DNA of 64,000 nt from Carposina sasakii (lineage: Eukaryota; Arthropoda; Insecta; Lepidoptera; Carposinidae): the NCBI GenBank assembly GCA_014607495.2, contig CP053159.1, positions 13,833,501-13,897,500 of the forward strand, written 5' to 3'. The notes below the pieces were generated by a model. That model made no database searches and was not told the DNA's origin. It saw only the letters and a program-made list of their open reading frames with translations. This document shows positions 43,257 through 54,300 of this stretch, one piece after another. Position numbers and translations under genes: made by a program. Numbering within the stretch: the first letter of the stretch is position 1; the number at the start of each line of letters is the position of its first letter.

Positions 43257-46200
43257 ATGGGGGACAAATACCAGCAAATGCAAGATGAAATGTCGAGGTA
43301 AGAACTTTTTACTCTTCATTAAGTAATTTGTTGTTTGGGCATAGCTAATGGTTTTGATCAAAGTAATGGACCCTGGTTTCTCACCCACAGGACAGATGGG
43401 TAGAGACAATATTCCAGCCTAGGTTTAGTTGTAGTTTCCAACACATATATACCTCAACCTCAAAATTCTTCGTTCTAGATTCGAAGCCGAAATATCGGGC
43501 GACACAGCTTCACCGTTCCGTCCGGTGATTGGTTCGGCGACGTTCGGAGCGGTGCAGCAGCAGCTGGAGCGCGGGGCGCCCGGGCTGGGCCCCCCCGGGG
43601 TGGGCGCGGTGGGCATGGTGGAGCGCGCCTACGAGCTGACGCAGATGGCTCCTCGCATCATGTTTCCCACCCTGCCCCCGCCTCCGCCGCCGCCTTCAAT
43701 GATGATACCAGCTTCGGTTAGTGCTCTTTTGGCTTATTTCAGTGTCTGATGTGTTCAATATTCACACACTACACAACCCATTAACTTAGTCACACATTAA
43801 GATCCATAAGGTCTTGTGTTGTGGGTACTAAGCAACATAGATAAGTATAAATACATAGATAAGTATAGAAACATCCATGACTCCGGAAACAAACATCGAT
43901 ATTCACATATCAATGTTTGCACTTACCGGGAATTAAACCCAGGACCTATGGCAGGGTCATTACCTACTAGACCAATCGGCCGTCAAGTCAGGATCAACAG
44001 TGGCAGTCAGAGATATCAATAATCAAATTTGGTATAGAAAATAGTGTAATAACAGCATACTGTTTTTATGCTTTAACATACGAAGTGACTATTAAAGTAT
44101 TTAAACTGTCCTTATGAGTCTCTTATAAATTTTACTATGTAGTTGTTATTGTTTTTCTACTTTACTTATTTTTATAATATCACATCTTTTATATTTGAGC
44201 TAAAGTGTTATAATTCCTTCAGGTCCAACGTCTTCGCCCAGCGGGTCCCCCAGATGGTTTCCAAATGCAGTTTATGCGTCCTGGTCCCATGCCAGGACCT
44301 ATGTCTGGCCCCATGCCTGGACCAATGGCAGGTCCAATGCCTGGTCCTATGCCAGGCCCTATGGGAATGCCCGGCCCTCAGCTGATCCCTCCACCACCTC
44401 CGAAGCCACAACCTGCCATACTCTCCGCAGCTCCTAAACTCTACAAACCTAAGGAGGAAGAGTCAGAGAAGATGGAAAACAGGAAAAGGGTGAGCAACTT
44501 ATATGAATTTACAAATTACAAATAATTTAACACACACATATCAAATCATGTAAAATCTATCTGCTCTTAGAAGATTAATTGCTCCTCGGAGCAATGTTAA
44601 CACAAGAATTAAATAGGGGTGTGTAGTTCAAGCCAAAAGGCACATGTTTTGACAGATAACCCTGATGAAATGAAATGATTATTTATTTGCTCTAAACATG
44701 GTATAATAAAGTTTTTATTAAATCATGTTTTTAATCTACGATCAGTGCCTAACCGTGAGAAATAAAAGTCCAGCAACTTCTTCCCCTTTTTATACACAAT
44801 TTTTATACAGAATATTTTTCCATTTTAGCCTCTTAGAATATTTCACAGAATTCAGCTCAACAGCTAGCCTTTTCAGGTGTGTGTTGTGTGAGACATCTTC
44901 TGTAGTGTGATGTGGCTTTCTTTGTCGCTTTACGAAACTGAATCCATGTGGAGATCACTGCAGCTCCTCAGTTTTCAGCAACCACAGTGCCTTGCAAATG
45001 GCACATATAGTTTTTTTTTCCAGAACATTAGGTAAAATTGTGATGTTATTGACAGAAGCGTTCCCCGCCGCCACCGCCCCCTAAACCGGATCGCTCGCCG
45101 TCACCCCCCGCGCCCGCACCGCCCGCCCCCTCCCTCGCCCCGCCCGCGCCCCTCGACCAGGCGCCCAAGGTCAAGAAGGAGAAGAAGAACCGGAAGGTAA
45201 GCATCGGAGCATTGTAAACATGTACCGGTTTTGGGGGGAAAATAAATAAATTTGTATTTGTAAGGACATTTTTGCATATTACATTGGACTTGAATTATAG
45301 CATGTGTGGTAGAAGGAAATGTAACGTTTAGCTCTGCAATCGGCCATTATAAATAAATAAATAAATATTCACACACTTCACAACACATTGACCTAGTCTC
45401 ACATTAAGATCCCTAAGGTCTTGTGTCGTGGGTACTAAGCAAACGGTATATAAATACATAGATATGAGTAAGTATAGAAACATCCATGACTCGGAAACAA
45501 ACATCGATATTCATCATATCAATTATTAATAATAATTATGAAGTTATTTGTTTTTTTCCGCTCCTGCTGTTTTAGTTACTAAAGCGTGGATATTGTGCAT
45601 AAAGGTGGGTTCCTACGGTGCGTGATATTGCGGACGGACGATGAGTACGGACGGACACGGACAACGCAGGAGGCGTGTATCTTTATCTTGAGAATTCAGC
45701 CTTGGCCATGCCCTGGGCGTGTCGTCTAGTGGAAAACACCCAATCCCGCGCAATTAGAGTAATGACAACAACAAAATGTCAAATATATATTTTTATATGC
45801 ATATTAAAGAGGTTCTATACCGCGCGTCTGTGTTTCTGCGGACGCCGACAGACCGGACAGACCGCTCCGCACGGTAGCTATCCTCTCGTCACGGATCGGA
45901 CGCACCGCGACGGACATGTCTGTATTTACGACGGATGCATGTCGTGCGGATCCAACGTACCGCGACGGACATGTCTGTATTTACGACGGATGCATGTCGT
46001 GCGGATCCAACGTACCGCGACGGACATGTCTGTATTTACGACGGATGCATGTCGTGCGGATCCAACGTACCGCGACGGACATGACTGTATTTACGACGGA
46101 TGCATGTCGTGCGGATCCAACGTACCGCGACGGACATGTCTGTATTTACGACGGATGCATGTCGTGCGGATCCAACGTACCGCGACGGACATGACTGTAT

Positions 46201-49200
46201 TTACGACGGATGCATGTCGTGCGGATCCAACGTACCGCGACGGACATGTCTGTATTTACGACGGATGCATGTCGTGCGGATCCAACGTACCGCGACGGAC
46301 ATGACTGTATTTACGACGGATGCATGTCGTGCGGATCCAACGTACCGCGACCGATTACCACGCATGGTGCGGGCTGGTTCGCGTCCGTCTACAATATCAC
46401 GCACCGTAGGAGTCCACTGCTCGACGTAGGAGGGGTTTTATTGTTTGTTCCACCAAATAACCCACAGTGCAGCATATATAAGTGTTTATGTTGTATCAGG
46501 TGATCAGAACGGCCGGCGGTCAGACATGGGAGGACGTGACGCTGTTCGAGTGGCCGGACGACGACTTCCGCATGTTCTGCGGAGACCTCGGGAATGACGT
46601 CACCGATGAACTGCTGGTGAGTGCACACCGTCTTGCTGCCCTGTTCCCATTTAATTGGAGTCGGCGCAATATGTACTATTCTTCCATTGATACCCATTAT
46701 CCGTCATCTCATTGCTCACTCCCAGTACACGCATATCCTCTCTCACACAGTCCATCCAACACTTCTTAGGTCTACCTCTTCCTTTATATCCATCCACATT
46801 CACCCCATCCGTTTATATACCTATACCGAGACAGACAATTCTGACCAACACACTCAATCTAAACTTAGCCATAATTGACTCACTTCTCCATTAATTCCGT
46901 TAGGATCTTTCGGCCATTTCTAAGGACTCGATCCTAATTGTCCTTCCTTTTCTGTCTCGGCCATTTCTAAGGACTCGATCCTACCTAATGGAGGGACAGA
47001 CATGACTAATTTTAAGTTTATATTTAAGTGTGACAAGTCAGAATCGACCATAATGCTTGTGAAGGTATGAATTACAAAAAAAATTCTGAATGAAAATTAT
47101 TTGAATTCACTGGAATTTTAAAGTCAGGATTTCTAAAATTTAACTGTGTAACAATTTGTTAAGTATATATTCTGGTATGTGGGCATTACTCGCACTTCTG
47201 TCAGTCGCCTAAGCCATTCTTCTTGTACAGGAGTAATAGAACTGGCGGTAATTTTTTTTTGGCTTTAGTTAGTATTACTTACAATATTGTAATAATAATC
47301 GTTGCCGTGAGATCAAGTCTCACTCGGGTTTTTTATTTCTTAATAATGTTTATAGTAATAAATTTAGTAAAATTGTTGTATACGTCATAGATCCTGGGTT
47401 CGAATCCCGGTAGGTGCAAACATTGATATGATGAATATTAATGTTTGTTTCCAAGTCATGGATGTTTCTATACTTATCTATGTATTTATATACCGTTTTT
47501 GTTAGTACCCACGACACAAGACCTTAGGGATCTTAATGTGGGACTTGGTTAATGTGTTGTGAAGTGTGTGAATATGTAGGTATGTATAAATTCAAATATT
47601 TGCATAACCACATTTTTTGACGAAACATGTGTACCGTGTTCTGGACGACAAAAACGGGATATCGAGCCTTGTGGCGTGCTGTGGGGGAGGGCTACGTCCA
47701 GCAGTGAACTGCAATAGGCTGACAAGGGACCATGTTTTGAGCAAATAAATAAATCACTTAATTTTATTTCCAGACGCGCACTTTCAGCAAGTACAGCTCG
47801 TTCCAGAAGGCGCGCGTGGTGAGAGACAAGCGTACCAACAAGAGCAAAGGCTTCGGCTTCGTCAGCTTCAAGGATCCGGGAGACTTTATCAAGGCCATGA
47901 AGGAGATGGACGGTGAGGCATCACACTCATACAAGTTACATTACTAGATGGATGGTGAAAGGGGAAGCGCTTCCCGCCCCACCGGCCCCCATATTACCTA
48001 ACTACTAGCAAGAGCAAAGCGATAGCGAAAATTGTACAAAAATCGCAGATCGCTTGTCAAATTCGTATTACGTAAAATGAATTTCAAAGGAACTTTGACA
48101 TTTCAAGGCGAATATTGTAAAATTTTTGCTATCGCTTTGCTTCGGCTTTACTATTGCAAATTAGGTTATCAGGGGGCGGGCCACTAGTTGTTGTTTGGCC
48201 CATGTATACAGGGTGTAACAAAAAGGGTATGTTAAGCGAAAAGCTATGTAAATAGCCCACTATAGAGAACCTATCCACAAAATTTGAGATCCGAAATCAC
48301 ATGTTTATTTTTCCCGATAGTATGGAGAATTGTTAAATATCTCAGGAATTTTCATACAATCTTGAAAAATAAATATGTGATTTCGACTTTCAAATTTTGG
48401 AAATAGGTTCTCTATAGTGGGCTATTTATACAGCTTTTCGCTTAACATACCATTTCTGTTACACCCTGTATATACCAAGCATTGTGAGGAACTACGATAT
48501 CGCGTCCGATAGTTCCGCTACACTGGCTACTGTATCATATTCCTGCCCTTATGAAATTGTGTTGGAGTCGCCGTAATATTGTTTCTTTCGAAACTTATGT
48601 TGCCAAGGATTTGGTGGTTGTTTTACGGGTGCCTGCCTGATGCCAACCTTCCTCGGATATAACATAGAGGAATAAAATGTAGACATAGAGTGCTAATGTC
48701 ATACTAACAGTTTTGATGCACCATTAGACTTTTCGGTGCCTCACAATTCCAGTCCTCTATGGGTATAATCAGCCCTAAGGCCTGATTGGTCCAAACGTCA
48801 CATAGCCTATGACATGAATAAAGTTGATGCTGTCTCTCTCTAAAACTTGATAATGACAGAGACAGCATCAACTTTATTCCTCTGATAGGTTATCTTACGT
48901 TTGGAAAAATCAGCCCTTAGTAGAGTAAGACTCTCCCACGACACAGGATATCCTAGTGTGGGGCTAGAGAGCAAACTATGTAATGTAAAAATATTATTTT
49001 GGCCAAATAAATGAATTTAATAAAGCTAGGTGCTTGGATCTGGCTTCTCGTTGCGACTGTAGTGTCTTGTGTTCGTGATCATGAGTAGGCAGATCCGAGG
49101 GTCAGCGGAGGATATAGGGCCCGGTGGCGGGCGATCCCTCAATAGAGAATTATTATTATTATTAGATAAGTATATAAATATTTCGACAGTTTGTTTTTTC

Positions 49201-49397
49201 TGCAGTCCACGCGGACGGAGTCGCGGGCAACAGCTAGTAGTTAATAATGTTACTTATTTCCAGGTTGCTACGTAGGAAGTAGACCAATAAAGCTTCGAAA
49301 GAGTTCCTGGAGGAATAGATCTCTCGACGTGGTGAGGAAGAAAGAGAAAGAAAAGGCTGCCCTGCTCTCTCTTCTCATGGGAGGGAACAAGAGTTGA
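43257..49397 (+). CDS. RBM42: RNA-binding motif protein 42 (RBM42)
   Basis: Seven exons: 43257-43297, 43479-43716, 44223-44489, 45056-45196, 46500-46616, 47774-47912 and 49264-49397. All GT-AG, phases agree, total 1077 nt, 358 aa. The N-terminus has FRPVIGSATFGAVQQQLE and a Pro/Met/Gly-rich middle (repeated PGPM units, exon 3). Exon 4 adds a Pro-rich and Lys-rich stretch. The C-terminal RRM is highly conserved: VIRTAGGQTWEDVTLFEWPD, RNP2 MFCGDL (254-259), RNP1 KGFGFVSF (293-300), and VGSRPIKLRKSSWRNRSLDV with VRKKEKEK after it. RBM42 binds RNA and hnRNP K and is linked to splicing; that is family knowledge. Poly(A) signal AATAAA at 49485-49490. The introns have collected SINEs, two MITEs and a minisatellite-bearing element. 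Confidence 0.95.
43745..43985 (-). mobile_element. tRNA-derived SINE-B (GGGTTCGAATCCCGG family), copy 1
   Basis: Inverted copy: the B box appears as CCGGGAATTAAACCC near 43927. CTTGTGTTGTGGGTACTAAG, ATAAGTATAGAAACATCCAT and AACATCGATATTCA are family words shared with 45355-45525, 47385-47580 and 56762-56965. In RBM42 intron 2. Confidence 0.7.
45355..45525 (-). mobile_element. SINE-B, copy 2 (lacking the tRNA-like head)
   Basis: Contains CACACTTCACAACACATTGA, GGTCTTGTGTCGTGGGTACT and GAAACATCCATGACTCGGAA. The copy stops before the B box. In RBM42 intron 4. Confidence 0.65.
45604..46418. mobile_element. TIR element carrying an internal minisatellite
   Basis: GGTGGGTTCCTACGGTGCGT continuing GATATTG at the left, and inverted GTGGACTCCTACGGTGCGTG at the right. 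The interior has GGACGGAC-rich sequence and the 55-bp array at 45906-46345. No target duplication could be fixed. It sits about 80 bases before exon 5 of RBM42 without disturbing its acceptor. Confidence 0.7.
45906..46345. repeat. 55-bp minisatellite, eight units with dimeric pattern
   Basis: Units start at 45906, 45961, 46016, 46071, 46126, 46181, 46236 and 46291, each beginning CGCGACGGACATG. Units 4, 6 and 8 read ACATGACTGT, the others ACATGTCTGT, so units 3-8 alternate as 110-bp dimers. Open frames through it are by-products. Confidence 0.95.
47385..47580 (+). mobile_element. SINE-B, copy 3
   Basis: Direct orientation: GGGTTCGAATCCCGGTAGGT is the B box, followed by CAAGTCATGGATGTTTCTAT, GTACCCACGACACAAGACCT and GTGTTGTGAAGTGTGTGAAT. 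In RBM42 intron 5. Confidence 0.7.
47655..47732 (+). mobile_element. 3' fragment of the CCAGCAGTGGACTGCAATAG repeat
   Basis: GAGCCTTGTGGCGTGCTGTG and CTACGTCCAGCAGTGAACTG CAATAGGCTGA match the 3' end of the element at 38487-38740. Confidence 0.6.
47985..48177. mobile_element. MITE, GGCCCCCTRATYA family, full copy
   Basis: GCCCCCATATTACCTAACTA and the inverse TTAGGTTATCAGGGGGC form the ends. Subterminal GCAAAGCGATAGCGAAAATT and its inverse TTTTTGCTATCGCTTTGC make most of it self-complementary. In RBM42 intron 6, next to another MITE. Confidence 0.75.
48208..48469. mobile_element. MITE, ACAGGGTGTAACAAAA family, copy 5
   Basis: Termini ACAGGGTGTAACAAAAAGGG and, inverted, ACAGGGTGTAACAGAAATGG, 262 bp, with flanking TAT/ATA. 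A well-preserved copy. Confidence 0.88.
48770..48920. mobile_element. Fold-back MITE, TCAGCCCTAAGGCCTGATTG type
   Basis: ATCAGCCCTAAGGCCTGATT, GGTCCAAACG and ATAAAGTTGATGCTGTCTCT pair with their inverses GACAGCATCAACTTTAT, CGTTTGGAAAAATCAGCCC. About 150 bp. In RBM42 intron 6. Confidence 0.7.
49150..49237 (+). mobile_element. Helitron 3' end fragment
   Basis: CCACGCGGACGGAGTCGCGG followed by GCAACAGCTAG|T ends the fragment 27 bases before exon 7 of RBM42. The 5' part is missing, replaced by an ATT run. Confidence 0.65.
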
Positions 49398-49572
49398 CAA
49401 GACTAAGTAAGAGATTCTGCTGTAAATATTTAATTTAATATAGTGTACTGTGTATGATGAATTTCTTTTTTTGTTAACTAGAATAATAAACTAGTGAAAC
49501 AAACTTTATTTTCGAATCTACTAAAATGGTTTGCCAATAAGACAAATGGCTGTTTTAGTAGTACCTAGTTTA

Positions 49573-49812
49573 CCTCATCATCAGCCTATTACAGCCCACT
49601 GCTGGACGTAGGCATCCCACAGGGCACTCCACAAGACTGCCATGGCCCCCCATTTGCCCATAGTCACCACGTTGGGCAGGCGGGTTGGTGACCGCAGTTT
49701 GTATTTTGGACTATGTTGTCAACACGGGAGGCGCTGCTGCCCGCCTCCCGGAAACCCTTAATCGTCTCGTACGATACCCACGGGCAGTCATAGAGTGGTA
49801 CGAATTCTACTC
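49573..49812 (-). mobile_element. SINE-like element or LINE 3' tail, inverted copy
   Basis: Starts TCAGCCTATTACAGCCCACT then GCTGGACGTAGGCATCCCAC and ends near CGTACGATACCCACGGGCAG. Nearly the full reverse complement of 38487-38740. Confidence 0.65.
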
Positions 49813-50835
49813 TGCCGGCACCACGCGGTCTAACTCACTGTATCTAGTATGGTCATGGCCTGGAACTCCTAGAAGGTATCAAGTAACATCTAATAAATAA
49901 GTGTAACGGCATTATTTAAATTATTTATTTTATAAATCAAATACAAAAACTAAAATTAAACTCTTTGGCTCTACTCCAATATATCGGCGAGAATTTAACT
50001 CTCGGCTTTAATCATTTGTTTTTTTTTTGTATCAAATGTAGTATGGCACTACAACCCGCCATTTTCTTCACAAGTACGCTTTTCGGAACAAATAATTTTT
50101 GGAATTCTCTCCCCACTCGCCCCACTTTAAGACACTTAATGGAAAAAATAATATCCTCCCGGACTATCAAGCAAAAAATAAGTGCAACGGCATTTCTCAA
50201 AAACTTACAGGCGAGAATATCTCGGCTTTACTCTGAAAAATTAAAAATAATGTAATTTTAGTTATTTATTACATATTCCTTAATCTAAATTTTCTCCCGT
50301 AATATTTAGCAAAAAACTTGATACTAGGCTGTCAAAAGCAGCCAAACATATTCGCAGGAAGACTGGCCTCAGTTAAGGGTTTTAGGTCATAAGGCTGCTT
50401 CACGGTGGTGTATGGCGACGAGCTGTGAGGCGCTTGTACACGAGCGGCTTTGGTAAGTCTTGGCGGACACGTTATCCGTTCACGTACGTACAAGCGACAG
50501 TCTGTGATAGTCTGTTCATGCGCATACTCATGTGTGGTAACATAGTGGGCGGGAGCAGAGCGCTGCCGTCATATAGCGTCCGTACGTACGCAAAACCACG
50601 CCCTCTACGGTGCCAAGTGAAATGTTTTCAGGGCTGTTATGTCACGTCATTGCTATCTTAGGAAATTAGCCGCGATTTCGACTTCATAGCTACCAAAATT
50701 AGATGTAATCGTATGGGATTCGTTGCCGGTGGCTAAATTGTTGTATTTGTGCTCGAAAAGCGGCGGAAGGCTCTTCCCACATGTGTGATCTGCACACTTC
50801 TGCCCAACCTCATTGGGGATAATAGGCGTGACTGT

Positions 50836-51321
50836 ACAGGATGTGTTTTGGTTGCCAACGTTTGCGACAAGTACGTAGCGTACTCTACATATACCTCAAA
50901 TAAAGTTAGTATACGGCAAAAAAATGCTAGGAAACCATTTTCATTTTTTAAGTATTTCTGTTATTCATTTGTCGCGCGCAATGTATGATCTCTAGTTTTT
51001 GCGTTGGTTTGATAGTACCCAGATATTAAATTTTTTTTCGAGAAAAATGTTTGTTACACGCGTCTATGTGCAAAAAATGTAATGTGATAGTGTTAGACAG
51101 GCAATTAGGGAAACGCGCCAAACGTATCTTGGAAGTATCTACCACATACCGATTGAACCACAAATTCGCAGTTTTGCTTCCATACAATGACAAATGGAAT
51201 GTTCGTGATATGAATGCATTAGACGCCAATATCTTGGAAACCAGACACTGCAGTTGAGTATAATGAATGCAATGCGAATGCGCAGTAATGGAAAACGTTG
51301 ACGACCAAAAAAACACCTGTA
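50836..51321. mobile_element. MITE, ACAGGGTGWTTTTT family, copy 3 (rearranged)
   Basis: ACAGGATGTGTTTTGGTTGC at the left and, inverted, ACAGGTGTTTTTTTGGTCGT at the right. CACGCGTCTATGTGCAAAAA and CAATATCTTGGAAACCAGAC are family landmarks. The middle contains about 100 bases not seen in the 378-bp copies. Confidence 0.7.
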
Positions 51322-51379
51322 TATGTTGTCGAAACTCAACCAGTTAGCGACTCGTATACCGCGGCGTGTGCCAAAGCGG

Positions 51380-54300
51380 CTAATCCAGCGTCAAGGCATT
51401 AGTGTCTCCCTTGACCCTCCTCGCCCGGAGCCTCACGAGCGGTCTGGGTCGTCCCCGCGCAGGCTCTGCTGTGGCCGCCGCCGCGTACTGTGCGTCGAGG
51501 CAGCAGCGAGGGTCCCCCGAGTCCCCTATCTCGGGGCTGCAGAACGGCGGGGTAAAGTCTTCCACGCAGTACGCGCCGGATGCACTGGGGATATGGTTGT
51601 GTTATTAGAGAGGTACGGAATGTTGTTCCGTGAACGTAAATTGGATATAACAGAGGTAAAATCAGGGGCGTATTTACCTAAGGGCTTTTTGGGCTGTAGC
51701 TCAGGGCCCCGCGGATACAAAGGGCCCCCAGCCCCCACTAAAATCTACACATAACCTGTGCTAATTATTTTGCATTAATGTTGTACAGTCGTTGTCTGTA
51801 TACAAAAACACTTTGTCACATTAAAAAAAAAATCTATATACCTACCTATCTACATTACTATCAAAAACATTTTTTTGACAAAATAGCCTCACAAATTCAC
51901 AATGCGCCCATGCGTGGAACTAGGTACCAGAAAATTTCATTAATGTAATCTTCAATCAATATGTAAGTAGATGATAGATTATAATACTTCCGGGATTGGG
52001 TTCGTTTTGAATACTCTTTATATAATAATTTAATACAGCGTGTGCGTTTACGTAGGTCCTGTTTAGGATAATCTATCGTACTGCGCGAGTAACTTTATCA
52101 AAATGCCGTGTGTCTGTGTGTGTGTACTCACGTCAGGGGCGCGGCCTGCCCCAGCGGCACGGGGCGGGCAGCGGCGCGGGCGGGCGGCACGCGCACGGAA
52201 CACCGCCGTGTGTCTGTGTGTGTGTACTCACGTCAGGGGCGCGGCCTGCCCCAGCGGCACGGGGCGGGCGGCGGCGCGGGCGGGCGGCACGCGCACGGAA
52301 CAGCGCCGTGTGTCTGTGTGTGTACTCACGTCAGGGGCGCGGCCTGCCCTAGCGGCACGGGGCGGGCGGCGGCGCGGGCGGGCGGCACGCGCACGGAACA
52401 GCGCCGTGTGACTGTGTGTGTACTCACGTCAGGGGCGCGGCCTGCCCCAGCGGCACGGGGCGGGCGGCGGCGCGGGCGGGCGGCACGCGCACGGAACAGC
52501 GCCGGCCGCACGGCGTCGCCGCACGCGCACGGAACACGCTCTCCGCCTGGTAGCAGATCGACCAGATGTGCGAGCACAGCGCCTCGTCTGCAAACCACGG
52601 CGGTTAGGGACAAGATAACACATGAGTTTACAAGGAAAGCGTATTGCGCCGACCCCATAAAAAGGGCAGATGTCAAGAACGCAACCTGTTTGACGGAAGG
52701 CTTGCGGACCTTGCGGTGCGGGAACCGCCACGCTCGGTCAGCCAAAGAACAAATACTCTGTGGCCAGATGCAATCGGACCGACCTACATGCATTTTGTTT
52801 CTTGAATATCTCATATCATTGTACCTAATACCAATGCTATTTAACTCTTCGTGTTTCGAATGAAACAGCAGGAAGATGACGAGGGCCAAGAAAACATAAT
52901 GCTAAGGATATGCTTAAACGAGGCTTCACTAGAATACTTACATCAAATGCACCTCCTTCCGTGCATGTCGTTGTTGACTAAGCAAATCGCATATTCAAGG
53001 AAGACTGTAACTGAACGTCATTTACAACTTACTCGGCGTATCCTCACAATACGGCTGGCTGCGCCCCCCGTTGAGACAGAAGTCGGCATGTCCCAGCCTG
53101 GCCGCCTCCCCATACCGGCCGGCGTTGGTGTGCAGTACGTGCACCGCACGCGCATCGCCCGGGTCCAGGCGGAGGGCTGGCGCTGAACGGATGAGTGGAC
53201 GAGCTGGGTCTAACCCTGGTTGGAAAGAATGTTTAGTGGCTATTGAATATTAGGGGTAGTCTTTCAAATCCTCCTTATGTTATCATCACACATTATCAGC
53301 CTATTGCAGTCCACTGCTGGACGTAGGCCTCTCCTAGGGCACGCCACAAGGCTACTGCCATAGGGGGGTTTTGCCAAATAGCATGCTGGTTAAGATATAT
53401 GTACTGAGAGCATTTTTGAGAAGGCGATTCAAAATGTCGAAGTGCCAATCTACTTCAGTAGATTACTAACCATCAGGTGACAGAGGAATAGTGTTGAACT
53501 TAGGCAAGTTTCTGTTTCTATTGACATTGAATCCAGCAAGCATATTATGAAACCTGCGTCTGCGTATCATCAAATACATAGAGAGTAATCGAAGACGAGT
53601 ATGGTCCAATAATAAGCATATACGTTACAACATTTCTCGGATATCCTTGGCGTAAATAAATGAAGGTAAGAATACGTTGATGCAATGTTACCATCGACGA
53701 ATACTAAGCCTACTAATAAGGTATAGTTTCTCCAATGTTAGTACGTGAGACGCGAGATAATTTGGTCCACTTGGTATTTTGGATGGACAATAAGTCTTAT
53801 CTACTCACTAAGGCTTAACTTACCTATAATTCTATTCATCCTAAACGTCAAATAATTAGAGATGATCCCACACATATGCGCTCCAAGTGAGTGGCCAACA
53901 CACGTCAGGCGATCAGGGCGAAGCCCCGCTTTCCGGAGAGTCGCCAGGGCTTCGGCGACGCAGCGGGAGACAGGGCGCAGGTTGTGGACTGCGGCCACGT
54001 AACATGGAGGCTGGCAGAGGGCGCCCCAGTCCAGCATGAGGACGTTGTAGCCTCCGCGGCGGATGTACGCTGGGGAAGAAATTGGTCACCATTTTACATA
54101 GAGACAAAGAGACATGCATGACTTTGACATAGCCACAGCAAATAATGAAATCATGTACGTACATTAAATCATAGAAGAAGGTAAACCTAAATGAAAACTT
54201 CATTACTCTCACTTTCTTCAAGTCAAAGGTCTTAACCACATTGCAACCGGTCATACAATTTACCCTCATGAATATTCATTGGCTTTCTGGAAGTCAGTAA

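Larger units (their letters stand above)
49398..51379. other. Region between RBM42 and the lipase gene (convergent 3' ends)
   Basis: Holds the RBM42 3' UTR (AATAAA at 49485), an inverted SINE-like element (49573-49812) and a MITE (50836-51321). A frame at about 49965-50255 (NNFWNSLPTRPTLRHLMEKI) is too weak to call. No gene was recognised. Confidence 0.5.

Noticed and set aside
45675..46503. A 209-codon frame and overlapping ones with MHVVRIQRTATDM-like repeats
   Set aside because: Produced by the 55-bp minisatellite inside an intron of RBM42; no start context, splice logic or family.
47385..47420. Possible tRNA gene (GGGTTCGAATCCCGG B box)
   Set aside because: Lacks a cloverleaf and CCA-side pairing, and belongs to a dispersed SINE family with four copies.
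49965..50255. Frame with NNFWNSLPTRPTLRHLMEKI, reminiscent of LINE C-termini
   Set aside because: The match is short and weak, with no reverse-transcriptase sequence nearby.
52103..52863. A plus-strand frame of 251 codons rich in Arg, Gly and Cys
   Set aside because: It is the opposite strand of lipase exon 6 and its duplicated tails, open because of high GC.
53033..53180. Lipase exon 5 starting at the CAG ending near 53188
   Set aside because: It would keep the phase but lose GLDPARP with the catalytic Asp. The upstream acceptor at 53216-53217 restores it.
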